Source: Sipunculus nudus
Taxonomy: Eukaryota > Annelida > Sipuncula > Golfingiida > Sipunculidae
Direction: 5' to 3'
DNA: 64,000 nucleotides
Assembly (NCBI GenBank): GCA_026874595.1
Contig: JAPPUL010000079.1
Span: forward strand, 1,171,001 to 1,235,000
The notes below the pieces were generated by a model that worked only from the letters and a program-made list of their open reading frames with translations, was not told the origin of the DNA and ran no database searches. The number at the start of each line of letters is the position of its first letter. Within the stretch, counting starts at the first letter, position 1. Shown here in pieces: positions 25,156 to 35,088 of this stretch. A program made the translations under genes and the position numbers.

Positions 25156-26691
25156 TTGAAAAGGGCAGTTGTATTAATATCTATATTAAATACAGAGTAT
25201 GCGACAAAAGAGTTGGATTTGGGTGGTAGAACTAGTTTAGATTATGTATTAGAAAGTGTGCAAGGGATTTTGGGAGAAGAGATATTTCATGTATATGGGA
25301 AAAAGGAGCGTGGTAGAAGCGAGTATGAGAATTTGGCAGATGAAGAGAGGACGTGGGATGTAGGGGAAGGGTATACAGTAGATATTCTAAAACTGTTGGT
25401 AGAAAAGCTAGCAGGTTATGAAAGCATACTAATCCAATATACAGACAGTCCACTAAGCGATTGTAAGGAGCAATTAAAGCTACTAAAACTGCATGAAGAA
25501 GAGCATGCAGAATATAGCTTTAGTGAGAATTATCCTTTAGGGTTATGCGGGGAGGTAGTGAGTCATGAATTACTAAAGAAGTTATTGAAGGAGGAGGAGG
25601 GGAGAGGGAGGCTTGAGAGGTATAGTAGGGGTAGTATAGAGGAGTTAATTAACGAAGATATAAATCGCTATGATGTGGAAGTTTTGGTATGTGAATATGA
25701 TTTTCGAGTTGAGCGGCTTGAACTAAGAGTAAACAATCGCAGAAATTATAAAGTAGTAAAGGGGTGTATAAAAGGGCTTAGCGATAGGGGCCTTAAGAGG
25801 GGAGTAAAGGGGATAGAACATTTAGTAAAAGAGCATCCGATATTTATGCGTAGTGTCCCATCGTATGTTGAGGTAGAGATAACAAATAGATGTGATTGTG
25901 AATGTGTAATATGCCCGAGGACGCATTTAATGAGACGGAAGGCAAAGGATATGGATGTGGGGCAGTATCTAAAGTTTTTAGAGAAGTTGTATAGTTATAC
26001 AGGGGAAGTATATATAAGTTTTAGTTATATGGGGGAGCCATTTTTGCATGATAAGATATATGAGCTAATAGAAAAGACGTTAAAGAAAGAAGGGATAAAG
26101 CTACTAATAGAGACGCATGGAGGGAAATTAAGCTATGAAAGTATAGACAAATTACGAGAGCTTGACGGAGGGGAAGGCAGATTATATATATTGCTATCTT
26201 TAGATAGCATATCGAAGGATAGATATAAGGAGTTACGCGGGGGAGGAATAGAATTAGAAGAGCTTGAGAAGGCAGCACATTATCTACTTGAGCGAGGCCC
26301 AAAAGGCAGCTATATACAGATGTTACAGATGAAAGAGAATGGAGAAGAACTTGATAATTATTATAAGAAGTGGTCAGCCTATAAGGATAGAATAATTCTC
26401 CAAAAACATAATAGTTATAGTGGAGAGCTAAAAGATAGACAAGGGGTTGAACTTAGTCCGTTAAAGAGGTTTGGCTGTTGGCATTTAAAGCGGGATATGA
26501 TAGTATTAAGCGATGGACGAGTAAGTTTTTGCAAACAAGATATAAATGGGGAAATGAGTTATGGGAATGTATTTGAGGAGGATATAGATAAGATATGGCG
26601 GCGTCAAGACAAAGTGTATGAGAGAGATCATAGAGGGGAGATTGATGAATTTTGCAAAGGTTGTGATGAATGGTATACGTATAATTTTTGA
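25156..26691 (+). CDS. Radical SAM/SPASM protein, spiro-SPASM type
   Basis: A 511-residue protein with three parts. The N-terminal ~225 residues are a nucleotidyltransferase-like, poorly conserved region. The radical SAM domain carries NRCDCECVICP (Cys246, 250, 253). The C-terminal SPASM domain has Cys in FGCW, SFCKQD and the final FCKGCDEWY. This arrangement matches the 'spiro-SPASM' family described from spirochaetes. SPASM enzymes often modify peptides or proteins with extra Fe-S clusters; the substrate here is unknown. The start is TTG, with AAGGAGAGGAG just upstream. A NapF-like ferredoxin follows at 35 bp and could supply electrons. Confidence 0.8.
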   Translation: MKRAVVLISILNTEYATKELDLGGRTSLDYVLESVQGILGEEIFHVYGKKERGRSEYENLADEERTWDVGEGYTVDILKLLVEKLAGYESILIQYTDSPLSDCKEQLKLLKLHEEEHAEYSFSENYPLGLCGEVVSHELLKKLLKEEEGRGRLERYSRGSIEELINEDINRYDVEVLVCEYDFRVERLELRVNNRRNYKVVKGCIKGLSDRGLKRGVKGIEHLVKEHPIFMRSVPSYVEVEITNRCDCECVICPRTHLMRRKAKDMDVGQYLKFLEKLYSYTGEVYISFSYMGEPFLHDKIYELIEKTLKKEGIKLLIETHGGKLSYESIDKLRELDGGEGRLYILLSLDSISKDRYKELRGGGIELEELEKAAHYLLERGPKGSYIQMLQMKENGEELDNYYKKWSAYKDRIILQKHNSYSGELKDRQGVELSPLKRFGCWHLKRDMIVLSDGRVSFCKQDINGEMSYGNVFEEDIDKIWRRQDKVYERDHRGEIDEFCKGCDEWYTYNF

Positions 26692-26726
26692 TATAAATTT
26701 TTGAAATATAGAGTGGCAGTAGTGCT

Positions 26727-27281
26727 ATGAAAAGAGGACAAAGAGAAGGAGATGCAGGAGGTGTTGCAGGAGGTGTTGTAGAGTTTGGACGTCGAGACTT
26801 TTTCAAATCGTTGAAAGGGGTAATATTTGCGAGGGGGGAATGGGCTGAGATAAGGCCTCCGTATAATATAGACGGGGCAAAATTTGTAAAGTGTATAAGC
26901 TGTGCGGGTTATTGTATGAAGGCGTGTGAGGAGGGGATAATACGAATAAGTAAGTATAACGTACCCTATATAGATTTTAGAGAAGGAGGCTACTGTACAT
27001 TTTGTAAAGAGTGCGTAAAGGCGTGTAGCTATGGGGTATTGGAAGAGGGGGGGGAGGGGCGTATAGATGTAGAAGTAAAGATAAGCAAGGATTTGTGTTT
27101 GTCTTGGAAGGCAGGTGAGGGGTGTACGGAATGTAGAAAATCATGTGATGAGAAGGCGATATTATTTTATGGGGGCTATAGGGGGGAGATAGACACTAGC
27201 GCCTGTACTGGGTGTTTAAGGTGTGTAAAAGAATGTGATTATGGAGCGATAGAAGTAGGAAGTGGCTCTTTAAGGAAGTGA
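26727..27281 (+). CDS. NapF-like ferredoxin with four 4Fe-4S sites
   Basis: A 184-residue ferredoxin with the NapF layout: an N-terminal RRDFFKSL (twin-Arg-like), 'EIRPPYN', then four Cys clusters near CISCAGYCMKAC, CTFCKECVKAC, CLSWKAGEGCTECRKSC and CTGCLRCVKEC. In all four the Pro that usually follows the last Cys is replaced (E, S, D, D). NapF helps mature the periplasmic nitrate reductase NapA, a bis-MGD enzyme. With the Moco genes upstream this hints at molybdoenzyme maturation. An electron-supply role for the preceding radical SAM protein is the other option. Confidence 0.75.
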   Translation: MKRGQREGDAGGVAGGVVEFGRRDFFKSLKGVIFARGEWAEIRPPYNIDGAKFVKCISCAGYCMKACEEGIIRISKYNVPYIDFREGGYCTFCKECVKACSYGVLEEGGEGRIDVEVKISKDLCLSWKAGEGCTECRKSCDEKAILFYGGYRGEIDTSACTGCLRCVKECDYGAIEVGSGSLRK

Positions 27282-27350
27282 GCGAGATAAGCGTTAATGT
27301 TGTGATGTTAATGGTGGGGTAAGAAACAATAAAGAAAGGGGAAAAGGACT

Positions 27351-29264
27351 ATGCGGGCAAGGGGCGTAAACTATGTGTTATACATAATATTGAACATTGG
27401 GATATTAGTGTTCTTGTGGTATTATATAGGAGAAAGACTGGAGGAGGTTGAGAGGAGTGTATTAGGGGAGGAGAGGGTAATAGAGGGGGAAGGAATGAGA
27501 TTGGCAGGAGAGCTTGAGATGAAATATAGTGATTTTCATGTAAAGTTGCTGCGAGTTAAGGAAGCTGGTTTAGGAGATAAAGAGGGGTATAGGGGATTGC
27601 AGGAGTCGGTAGTAAGTATGCGAGTGTTGTTAGAAGGCCTTAAGGGGGAGAATGAAGGAGAGAGAGCACAGATATTATTAAAACGACTTGAGGATTTATT
27701 ATCTGGTTATGGTAATGTATTTGCAAAGGCCTATAGGGGTGAATATAGTGAAGAGTATACGGGAGAGATTCTGCAACTAACAACGCAATTCAACAAATCA
27801 TATGTAGATTTACTATTACTTTTGAAATCGAATGAAAAAGAAGAGAAGGAAGGAGAGAAGGAGCTTATATTGCGAGTGATAGGGGATAAAACGAAGGTAA
27901 TAGAGGAAAGCATATTAATAGCGTTGGTGGTAATAATTTTTTTAATGTTAATCTTCTTAAGATATTTTGTAATCCACCCTCTTAAGTTGGGACGTAAGAT
28001 GTTATTAGATTTTGTAAGACGAGATATAAAAGCTTTTTCTGATGATAAGGGGGAGAGTGAAGATGATGGTATAGGGAGTAGAGATAGTGATGAGGTGGTA
28101 GAATTATTAAATGAGTTTGTGAATAGGGTACGAAATTTGCTAAGTAAAGTATTGCGATTGGGTAGTTCAATAAAGGAGACAGGGGAAGTAATAGGGGAGA
28201 TAAATAAGGAGAGTGTAGAGGAGCTTGCTTTATTACACAAAGCGCTTTTAGTGGTAGAGGAGGAGAGTAAGGAGCTTGATAAGTTAGAGGGGAAGCTAAA
28301 GGGGAAACTAGATATGGAAGAAGGAGAGATATTGTTGGCCCAGGAGGGGCTAAGAGAGCGAATAGGTTTTCTAAATGAATCCCAGGATATAACACATGCA
28401 ACATCAAAAGAGCTTGAAGAGTTGACCTATGGCATAAAAGAGAGGGAGGAGACAGTAAAGCGGTTGCAGGAGGTGATACGGGATGGGGGGAGGAGGTTAA
28501 AGACAACGGATGAGGTGGTAAAGAGATTGCATGATGACACATATAAGATGCAAGATTTGGTTAATGTGATAAACGACATAGCGGTGAAGACAAATTTACT
28601 TGCGATGAATGCAGCAATAGAGGCGGCGCATGCAGGGCAAGCGGGGAAGGGATTTGCGGTGGTAGCGGAGGAGATAAGGAAGCTATCAGTATCAACAGCA
28701 ACGAATGTAAATAACATTTCGGGGACATTAGATGATAGTATAAATAAGATTAAACAGTTAACGACGCTTAGCAATGGGAATGAGATAGGACATGTGAATA
28801 TGAATAAGCAGGTACAAGAGATGGTAGGATTTTATGAGAATGTATCTGAAGAGATAAGTGGACTTAGTGTAAAGCTAAATACGAGTATAAATTTAATAAA
28901 AGAAGGGTTAGGAAGTGAGGATGATAAAGTGGGGAAGTGGATGTTGAATAATGAGAGAAGGCTATTAGATTATAAAGAAAGTATAGCAAAGGTGCTTGAG
29001 GTAAGTAAGAAGATATATGAAAAAGTAAAATCTAGTCTTGAAAATAGTAAAAAGCTGCAGGGGTTATTAAAGAGTACATTGGAGTTATCAGATGTAAATA
29101 AGACAAATAGCATGAAGTTAAAAGAGTATTTGATAACAGGGACAGAAGATGGTAGAGGTAGAGGGAGCGAGGCGGGAGAATATGAAGATATTGAATATGT
29201 AGTGGAGAAGGGTGTAGCGGAGAAGGATGTGAATGTTAAAGATGAGGATGAGATAAAGAAATAG
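27351..29264 (+). CDS. Methyl-accepting chemotaxis protein
   Basis: A 637-residue chemoreceptor. TM1 is at about 8-26, followed by a helical periplasmic domain (about 27-180), and TM2 at about 185-205 ([15 protein letters not shown]). The signalling hairpin holds the conserved tip '[38 protein letters not shown]'. It would control CheA/CheW and flagellar motion. The C-terminal end is charged and shows no CheR-binding pentapeptide. AAGGGGAAAAGG lies before the ATG. The ligand cannot be predicted. Confidence 0.93.
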   Translation: MRARGVNYVLYIILNIGILVFLWYYIGERLEEVERSVLGEERVIEGEGMRLAGELEMKYSDFHVKLLRVKEAGLGDKEGYRGLQESVVSMRVLLEGLKGENEGERAQILLKRLEDLLSGYGNVFAKAYRGEYSEEYTGEILQLTTQFNKSYVDLLLLLKSNEKEEKEGEKELILRVIGDKTKVIEESILIALVVIIFLMLIFLRYFVIHPLKLGRKMLLDFVRRDIKAFSDDKGESEDDGIGSRDSDEVVELLNEFVNRVRNLLSKVLRLGSSIKETGEVIGEINKESVEELALLHKALLVVEEESKELDKLEGKLKGKLDMEEGEILLAQEGLRERIGFLNESQDITHATSKELEELTYGIKEREETVKRLQEVIRDGGRRLKTTDEVVKRLHDDTYKMQDLVNVINDIAVKTNLLAMNAAIEAAHAGQAGKGFAVVAEEIRKLSVSTATNVNNISGTLDDSINKIKQLTTLSNGNEIGHVNMNKQVQEMVGFYENVSEEISGLSVKLNTSINLIKEGLGSEDDKVGKWMLNNERRLLDYKESIAKVLEVSKKIYEKVKSSLENSKKLQGLLKSTLELSDVNKTNSMKLKEYLITGTEDGRGRGSEAGEYEDIEYVVEKGVAEKDVNVKDEDEIKK

Positions 29265-29391
29265 TCAGATAAAGAACTAGAGGTTAGTGAAATTTAGATG
29301 GGAAAGGGATTAGCAGCTGGATTTATTATAATATAAAGTAATAAAGTGAATAAAAATATTAGAAACGGGATTTAGAGCAAAGATTTAGGAT

Positions 29392-30108
29392 TTATAAAAG
29401 GTTTTCACCGCCGTCGACAAAAATGACTTGACCAGTGATGAAGTTGTTATCGAGTAAGAACTTAAGAGAGGAAGTGATATTTTTAGTAGAACATTGAATC
29501 TTTAGAGGGATTTTAGCAGGACGTGAAGCTAGATATTGTAAATCTTTAGTAGGGGGTGGCAGGATATATCCTGGAGCAATGGCATTGACGCGAAAATTGG
29601 GAGCAAGCTCTTTAGCAATAAATTTGGTAAAATGATGCAAAGTGATTTTAGAAAGGTTATAAGCGGGATAGAGAGGACTTATGGAAGATATTTTAGCATC
29701 TAAAATATTAATGATATGCCCGTTAGAAGCAATAGCAGCAAAATCTTTAGTTAAGAAGAAAGGTGCTTTAAAGTTGGTGTTGAAATTATTGTTAAAGATG
29801 TCGAATGAGGTTTTAGCAAAAGGAGCTTGTTCAAAAACGGAAGCATTATTAACGAGGAGATGGAGGTTGCCAAATTTGTTATAAACTTTTGTAATAAGAG
29901 AAGCTAAATCGTTTTCCTTTGAAAGGTCAGCTTTAAAAACATGACAAGAGATATTAAATCTAGAGATTTCTTGTTGTAGAGCAATAACTTCTTTATAGGA
30001 TAAATTATAGTGCAAAGCAATATTAAAACCCCATGAAGCAAGAGCTAAAGCAATCTGTTTGCCGATACGTTTAGCAGAACCGGTTACGAGAGCAGTTTGT
30101 TTAGACAT
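29392..30108 (-). CDS. Pteridine-reductase-like SDR
   Basis: A 238-residue short-chain dehydrogenase. TGSAKRIGK (9-17) has the Arg of pteridine reductases and FolM, followed by LVNNASVF, a catalytic YNLSK, and a C-terminal TGQVIFVDGG. It probably reduces dihydropterins or dihydrofolate with NADPH. Because folate-dependent organisms need such an activity, it might be an alternative to the lost DHFR-like gene at 11660, but that is speculation. It stands alone; no ribosome binding site precedes the ATG. Confidence 0.8.
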   Translation of the reverse strand: MSKQTALVTGSAKRIGKQIALALASWGFNIALHYNLSYKEVIALQQEISRFNISCHVFKADLSKENDLASLITKVYNKFGNLHLLVNNASVFEQAPFAKTSFDIFNNNFNTNFKAPFFLTKDFAAIASNGHIINILDAKISSISPLYPAYNLSKITLHHFTKFIAKELAPNFRVNAIAPGYILPPPTKDLQYLASRPAKIPLKIQCSTKNITSSLKFLLDNNFITGQVIFVDGGENLL

Positions 30109-30272
30109 ATTAAAATAAACTTAATAAAGTAGGTATAAAAAAGCATAAAAAAAGAACGATTGAATTGATTTACGAATAAAAATGGAGTTACCTTCCGAAA
30201 AGAGATAAAGCGTGTGGATATAGTAAAGGGTTTTGTATAATAAGGAATAAAAACAGGAGATGTAGTTATAAG

Positions 30273-30773
30273 ATGAAAATGCTATTAATAACGTTGACCT
30301 TGAGTTTAGTAGGTGTTGCGCTGATATTACTATTTACATTATATTATCCATATACAAAAGATACGCAAAGGACATCAGAAGAACTGCTTAATCTACGTAT
30401 AGTTGGAGAACCAAATGCAGGAGTTCCGAAGAAAGAAAAGATACTTAAAGCATATCAATCCTACTATACATTACCTCAGATAACGGTATTTACAAAAAGT
30501 TCAGAAGCAAGGTCTTTATACATAAAACTTGACTTATCACTTGCATATCCAGAAGGAAGCTATCAAACAGAGAATGAGATAATTCAACGGCGAGTTGAGA
30601 TAAGTTCTTTAATAGAGAAGAGAATATCAAGTAAGAATTATATTGAGATAGACACCATAGAAGAACGGGAAGAACTAAAAGTAGAATTACTAAACGAGAT
30701 TAATTCATTTATGAAAAACCCTATTAGCGATATATATTATTCTGGATTTATGACTTTGCCTATTGCTAACTAA
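30273..30773 (+). CDS. fliL: FliL family flagellar protein
   Basis: A 166-residue single-pass membrane protein with an N-terminal helix at 3-24 and an extracytoplasmic domain. 'SLYIKLDLSLAYP', 'RRVEISSLIEKRISSKN' and 'LKVELLNEINSFMKNPISDIYYSGFMTLP' match the FliL pattern, which ends with ...I--VYF--FV-Q. FliL sits at the flagellar stator and supports torque. It is not beside other flagellar genes here, which is unusual. Coding-strand G and C are balanced, unlike the G-rich genes upstream, so this gene marks the start of a region of different composition. Confidence 0.75.
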   Translation: MKMLLITLTLSLVGVALILLFTLYYPYTKDTQRTSEELLNLRIVGEPNAGVPKKEKILKAYQSYYTLPQITVFTKSSEARSLYIKLDLSLAYPEGSYQTENEIIQRRVEISSLIEKRISSKNYIEIDTIEEREELKVELLNEINSFMKNPISDIYYSGFMTLPIAN

Positions 30774-30789
30774 ATTCAATACACACAAA

Positions 30790-32040
30790 TTAATCCTCCA
30801 CTTCAAATAAAGATTGTACTGACTTTCTATCTTTGCGTAAGCTCTCTATTCTATCAAGTGCCTCAGCTTCAGTTTTATCTAATTTTTCTAAGAAGTTATT
30901 CTTCTTTTTATTTTTATTATTTTGATTTTTGTCTTTTCTTTGCTTTTTTTCTTTACTTTTAGATTTTTGTTTTATAACTTGCTTTTGCTGTTCCTTAATT
31001 ACTTTACTACCAGATACCTTAACATTCTTTTTAGGTATAGCTTGGGGCAGTGCTTTATCTTTATCTTTGCCTATAGAGATAGCTTTTTTTGGTTTTGTTG
31101 TAACTTTTGGTTTTATTGTAGTTTTAGGAATTGTAGAAATTGTAGGGTTTTCACTACTTACGTTTAACATCTTGTATGCTGAGATAATGCCTTTGCTTAT
31201 TGCAATAGAAGTTATAGTTGCTCCAGATATTGTATCAATACCGAGTTTAGGTTTAAAATTCTGTTTTGTAGAAGGTAAATCTTTTGCTTCTTTGCCTATG
31301 AATGGATTAATAAACTCAGGATAATTAGCTTTAACGCCAAGTCCAGGTGTCTCATTATGATTTACCATACGATAGCCTGTAATCTTTTTGTTGCGATTAA
31401 AGCCAATTAACATGCCAATATCACCACCATAGCCACCAGGTGCTTTGTATTTTATTACCCAGCCATTTAATAATGCCCCTGCAGACTCTTCTTGATAAGC
31501 CTCATAAAACTCTGTAGGTTTTATACGATGTTCATTAAGCCGCCTCCTTAGTTCTTGGGCCTGCTCTATACTTATAAGAACAGGATTTGTTTTAAGGCCA
31601 AGCCTGTCTATTGCTGTTTTGTCATTATCAGGAGATTGTATTTGATATTCAATATAGGGGGCTTTTGCAAGCGTATCAAAATGTGCAGGCTTTATAACCT
31701 CATTAAATATTTTATAAGTTACATTGTCTTGCTTTAAAATATATGTAGGATATTTAACAAACGTAGTTTTAGGATAAACTTCTTTTCTTGCTCGTTGTTC
31801 AAGGCTTTTTGTTGCAAATACAATTTGATCAGAACTAAGATACTGTACCATAGCAAGTATAGTAACAAGCAATGTACCAAATATCCCAAGCAGTGTACCA
31901 GTTGAAAGAATAGTATCTTGCTTTATTAAGCGATTTGTTACCGATGAGGTTGTATCTATATTATTACTCTCAGGAGCATTTATAGATTTATCTTCAGCTG
32001 TAGTTTCGTTACTGTTTGAGTTTTTGTCATTTGTATCCAT
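30790..32040 (-). CDS. FMN-binding domain protein (RnfG/NqrC-like), orphan
   Basis: A 416-residue protein: an acidic, Asn/Ser-rich cytoplasmic start (1-45), one membrane helix (about 46-68), and an extracytoplasmic FMN-binding domain (about 80-300). The flavin attachment motif is DTISGATITS near residue 277-286. 'APGGYGGDIGMLIGFN' and 'NHNETPGLG' are the other RnfG landmarks. A tail of about 120 residues, strongly Lys-rich, follows and is absent from RnfG. RnfG carries covalent FMN in the ferredoxin:NAD oxidoreductase complex, but no rnfABCDE genes are here, so it may serve another electron route. Confidence 0.8.
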   Translation of the reverse strand: MDTNDKNSNSNETTAEDKSINAPESNNIDTTSSVTNRLIKQDTILSTGTLLGIFGTLLVTILAMVQYLSSDQIVFATKSLEQRARKEVYPKTTFVKYPTYILKQDNVTYKIFNEVIKPAHFDTLAKAPYIEYQIQSPDNDKTAIDRLGLKTNPVLISIEQAQELRRRLNEHRIKPTEFYEAYQEESAGALLNGWVIKYKAPGGYGGDIGMLIGFNRNKKITGYRMVNHNETPGLGVKANYPEFINPFIGKEAKDLPSTKQNFKPKLGIDTISGATITSIAISKGIISAYKMLNVSSENPTISTIPKTTIKPKVTTKPKKAISIGKDKDKALPQAIPKKNVKVSGSKVIKEQQKQVIKQKSKSKEKKQRKDKNQNNKNKKKNNFLEKLDKTEAEALDRIESLRKDRKSVQSLFEVED

Positions 32041-32210
32041 AATCTAACCCATATAAGTTTTTGCCCGTAAGCATAAAACTAATAATATAAAGATATATAA
32101 GGTATAAATAGTAAACCTTTATACATTCAAATTTATTTTACAAAGTTATTTTAAATAAAAGTTATTTTAAAAGAAATCATTTGTTTTATTTTGCTAAATT
32201 TGGCCTAAAT

Positions 32211-33563
32211 TTATGCTAAAAAATCTTTTAATTTTGTGAGTGCTTCTTTTATCTTTTCTTTAGGATATTCATGATCTTTAAGCTTACCGGTTAAAAAGTC
32301 GCTATAAGCCTGCATGTCATAATTACCATGTCCGCTTAGATTAAAGAGAATGACTTTTTCTTTACCCTCTTCTTTAGCTTTTAAAGCCTCCTCTATGGCA
32401 ACATGTATAGCATGAGCTGTTTCTGGAGCAGGGATTAGGCCTTCTGTTTTTGTAAAGAGCAGTGCAGAATTAAAAACCTTTGTTTGAGGAACAGCTTGTG
32501 CTTCGACTATATTATCATGTACAAGTTGACTAACTAATGAAGAGTCCCCGTGGTAACGAAGACCTCCAGCATGTATTCCAGGCGGTATAAAAGAATGGCC
32601 TAGAGTATACATACTAAGTAAAGGAGTAAGGCCTGCTGTGTCGCCAAAATCGTACGTAAATTCTCCTTTTGTAAGAGTTGGACATGATGTTGGTTCAACA
32701 GCGATTGCACGTAGCTCTTTGCCGTTTATTTTATCTTGTATGAAAGGAAAAGCAAGGCCTGCAAAGTTACTGCCGCCTCCGCAACAGCCGATTACGATAT
32801 TAGGATAATGGTTTGCAATTTCCATTTGCCTTTTTGCTTCAAGCCCGATTATTGTTTGATGTAGGCATACATGATTTAAAACTGAGCCAAGGGAATAGTT
32901 TGTATCAGGATTTGTTGCGGCAACCTCAACTGCCTCAGATATTGCGATTCCAAGACTGCCGGGACTATTTGGATCTTCTTTTAATATATTTTGTCCTGAT
33001 TTTGTTGTACTGCTTGGACTTGCTATAACCTTTGCATCCCAGCTTTCCATAGCGATTTTTCTATACGGTTTTTGCTCGTAACTCACCTTCACCATGTATA
33101 CAAGTATTTCAAGTCCGAGCAAAGAGCCTGCAAGTGCAAGTGATGAGCCCCATTGTCCTGCACCTGTTTCTGTAGCTATTTTCGTTATTCCTTCTTGTTT
33201 GTTATACCATGCTTGAGGGATTGCGGTATTGGGTTTATGGCTTCCGGTTGGGCTTACGCTCTCATTTTTGTAATATATTTTTGCAGGGGTATTTAATGCC
33301 TTTTCAAGTCTATGGGCTCTGTGCAAGGGAGAAGGTCTCCATATGGTGTATATATCAAGTATTTCTTGCGGTATTTTAATCCATCTTTTATCGCTTACCT
33401 CTTGTTCTATTAAACCCATAGGAAATATTGCTTTAAGTGCTTCTGGTCCTATTGGTTCTTTAGTTTGGGGGTTTAGCGGCATGGGAGGACGATTTGGCAT
33501 GTCTGCTACTATATTGTACCACTTTTGTGGCATCTCGTTTTCGTTTAATAATATCTTTGTCAT
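32211..33563 (-). CDS. trpB: Tryptophan synthase beta-like protein, TrpB2 type
   Basis: A 450-residue PLP enzyme of the TrpB2 subgroup, which is longer than TrpB1 at the N-terminus ('[24 protein letters not shown]'). The PLP Lys lies in GSHKPNTA; the phosphate loop is [12 protein letters not shown]. TrpB2 makes tryptophan from indole and serine and often exists without TrpA, as here; no other trp gene is in the window. GGAG lies 8 bases before the ATG. Confidence 0.92.
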   Translation of the reverse strand: MTKILLNENEMPQKWYNIVADMPNRPPMPLNPQTKEPIGPEALKAIFPMGLIEQEVSDKRWIKIPQEILDIYTIWRPSPLHRAHRLEKALNTPAKIYYKNESVSPTGSHKPNTAIPQAWYNKQEGITKIATETGAGQWGSSLALAGSLLGLEILVYMVKVSYEQKPYRKIAMESWDAKVIASPSSTTKSGQNILKEDPNSPGSLGIAISEAVEVAATNPDTNYSLGSVLNHVCLHQTIIGLEAKRQMEIANHYPNIVIGCCGGGSNFAGLAFPFIQDKINGKELRAIAVEPTSCPTLTKGEFTYDFGDTAGLTPLLSMYTLGHSFIPPGIHAGGLRYHGDSSLVSQLVHDNIVEAQAVPQTKVFNSALLFTKTEGLIPAPETAHAIHVAIEEALKAKEEGKEKVILFNLSGHGNYDMQAYSDFLTGKLKDHEYPKEKIKEALTKLKDFLA

Positions 33564-33920
33564 TTCTTATGCTCCAGAATTCGGGTCTTTTTTTTAAAAC
33601 TTTAAATAAAGTCTTTTTAATTAAAAAAGACAATCTAACATTATTTTTTATCATAAAGTAAGCATAAAGTAATAAAGAAAGCATAAAGTAATAAAGAAAA
33701 AGGAAAGTGAAGTGAAAGGAAAGGAAAGGAAAGGAAAGGAAAAAGAATACCTCGCATGTAAAACATCCACCGCAAATAGATGTAAAGCAGCTTTCGTTTC
33801 ATGTGAAACTATTTGTAGTAAACTTCTTTGTCAATATTTTTAGTTCCAAGCAAGACAAGTATATATATTCATCTATTCCCATTTAAAAACTGTATTTTCC
33901 TAAAGTGTGTTTACTTTTAA
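33564..33920. other. Intergenic region with short repeats and a parS-like palindrome
   Basis: This divergent spacer holds two copies of AAGCATAAAGTAATAAAG (33658-33700), a GGAAA pentamer run (about 33715-33741), and an imperfect parS-like site at 33795-33810 (core GTTTCATGTGAAAC, 13/16 to the ParB consensus). No gene or RNA is recognised. Confidence 0.5.
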
Positions 33921-34241
33921 ATGAACAATGGCGGATTAAATATGAATATTCTATATACAATCAAAGTAATTGCTTATTGGGCCTTCTGTGTTACTTTTGT
34001 TGTAATTATTATTTTTTACTCGATTCCCTTTTTATATAAGATTAATACATGGCTTTCAGTTGGAGAACAAAATGAACATCCACACGAGCTATACTTTAAA
34101 ATATTATCTCGAGAATCCTCGAGTAAAGTTAAGCAAAAAGCTAAAAACTCACCGAAGATAGAAGCACATACAAATACAACACGTACCTTTGATAGGCCTA
34201 CTAAAAGGAAAAAGAAAGCACATAAGCCGATTTTAAACTAA
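33921..34241 (+). CDS. Small membrane protein, unknown
   Basis: A 106-residue protein with one hydrophobic helix at about residues 10-35 and a long basic tail (KRKKKAHKP). An internal ATG eight codons in (33942) could be the true start. I do not recognise it. It is convergent with the next gene (13-bp gap). Confidence 0.5.
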   Translation: MNNGGLNMNILYTIKVIAYWAFCVTFVVIIIFYSIPFLYKINTWLSVGEQNEHPHELYFKILSRESSSKVKQKAKNSPKIEAHTNTTRTFDRPTKRKKKAHKPILN

Positions 34242-34254
34242 ACGACGTTTTTTA

Positions 34255-34830
34255 CTACCTTTTCTTACGCAAGGCAATCTTATTGTTTATAAGAACTCCA
34301 AATCCAGATAGTTCTTTTACTAAAAAAAGCTCTTTTGGTATTTTGTATTTGCCGATTATAAGCTTATCTGATGAGAGGGTAGTATTAGTCTCTGTTTTAA
34401 CATCTTTTAGAGCAAAGTGTTTGTCTTTTATGCTATAAAAAAAGCTTATATCAAATGTTTTAGATATTGTTAAATTCTCTTTTTTAGCGTTTTTAATGTA
34501 TACTTCTATGAACGTCTGGCTTGCACGCTCCTCCACTTCCATTATGTATATTAGATTCTCTTTCTCATTTTCGTAAATATTCCCTTTATGTACAACGTCA
34601 TAACTTTGCCATACCCAAAATGCAGCTATAATAAATAGTATATTGAAAATGTAAAAAACTTTGCGTTGCCGAGAAAGTGAAGGATTTACAGCAGGTTCAT
34701 ATTGTCTTTTCGTTTGCCATTCTCGTGGCTTGGAGTAATAAGTAACATATCCTCCCTCTTGTTCGTATTCTTTGGCATCTACAACCTCTGGTTTTCTCAT
34801 AAAATAATATTCTTTTTTAGATTCTTTCAT
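34255..34830 (-). CDS. Membrane-anchored hypothetical protein
   Basis: A 191-residue protein: a soluble, Tyr/Glu-rich N-terminus (1-55), one transmembrane helix (about 58-76, 'VFYIFNILFIIAAFWVW') and a beta-rich extracytoplasmic domain. No family recognised. The coding strand is purine-rich and codon use is like trpB and the ato genes. Confidence 0.6.
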   Translation of the reverse strand: MKESKKEYYFMRKPEVVDAKEYEQEGGYVTYYSKPREWQTKRQYEPAVNPSLSRQRKVFYIFNILFIIAAFWVWQSYDVVHKGNIYENEKENLIYIMEVEERASQTFIEVYIKNAKKENLTISKTFDISFFYSIKDKHFALKDVKTETNTTLSSDKLIIGKYKIPKELFLVKELSGFGVLINNKIALRKKR

Positions 34831-35088
34831 AGATTCTTACATAGCGGGAAAAGGTCTTAATGGTTTGGACTATAAGCTTTCTCTTTTATGATGTATAGTA
34901 TCTATAAGAATGTATACTTTCTTTAGTATAATAGTGATCTCTCAAGCATAAATCATCATTAGCCTTTAGCCTTCAAGGAATAAAAAGGAATAAAGATGAA
35001 TAGTATACCTTACTGTAATGCTTGAGAGTCTGCCATTCTTCTAACACGAGCCTTATAAATAGTCTCTTACTTATAAATAGCTGCTTAC

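Noticed and set aside
28427-28774. Minus-strand frame opposite the chemoreceptor signalling domain
   Set aside because: Exact antisense of the conserved hairpin of a certain gene.
30922-31324. Plus-strand Phe-rich frames opposite the Lys-rich tail of the FMN-binding protein
   Set aside because: They are the complement of Lys codons in a supported gene.
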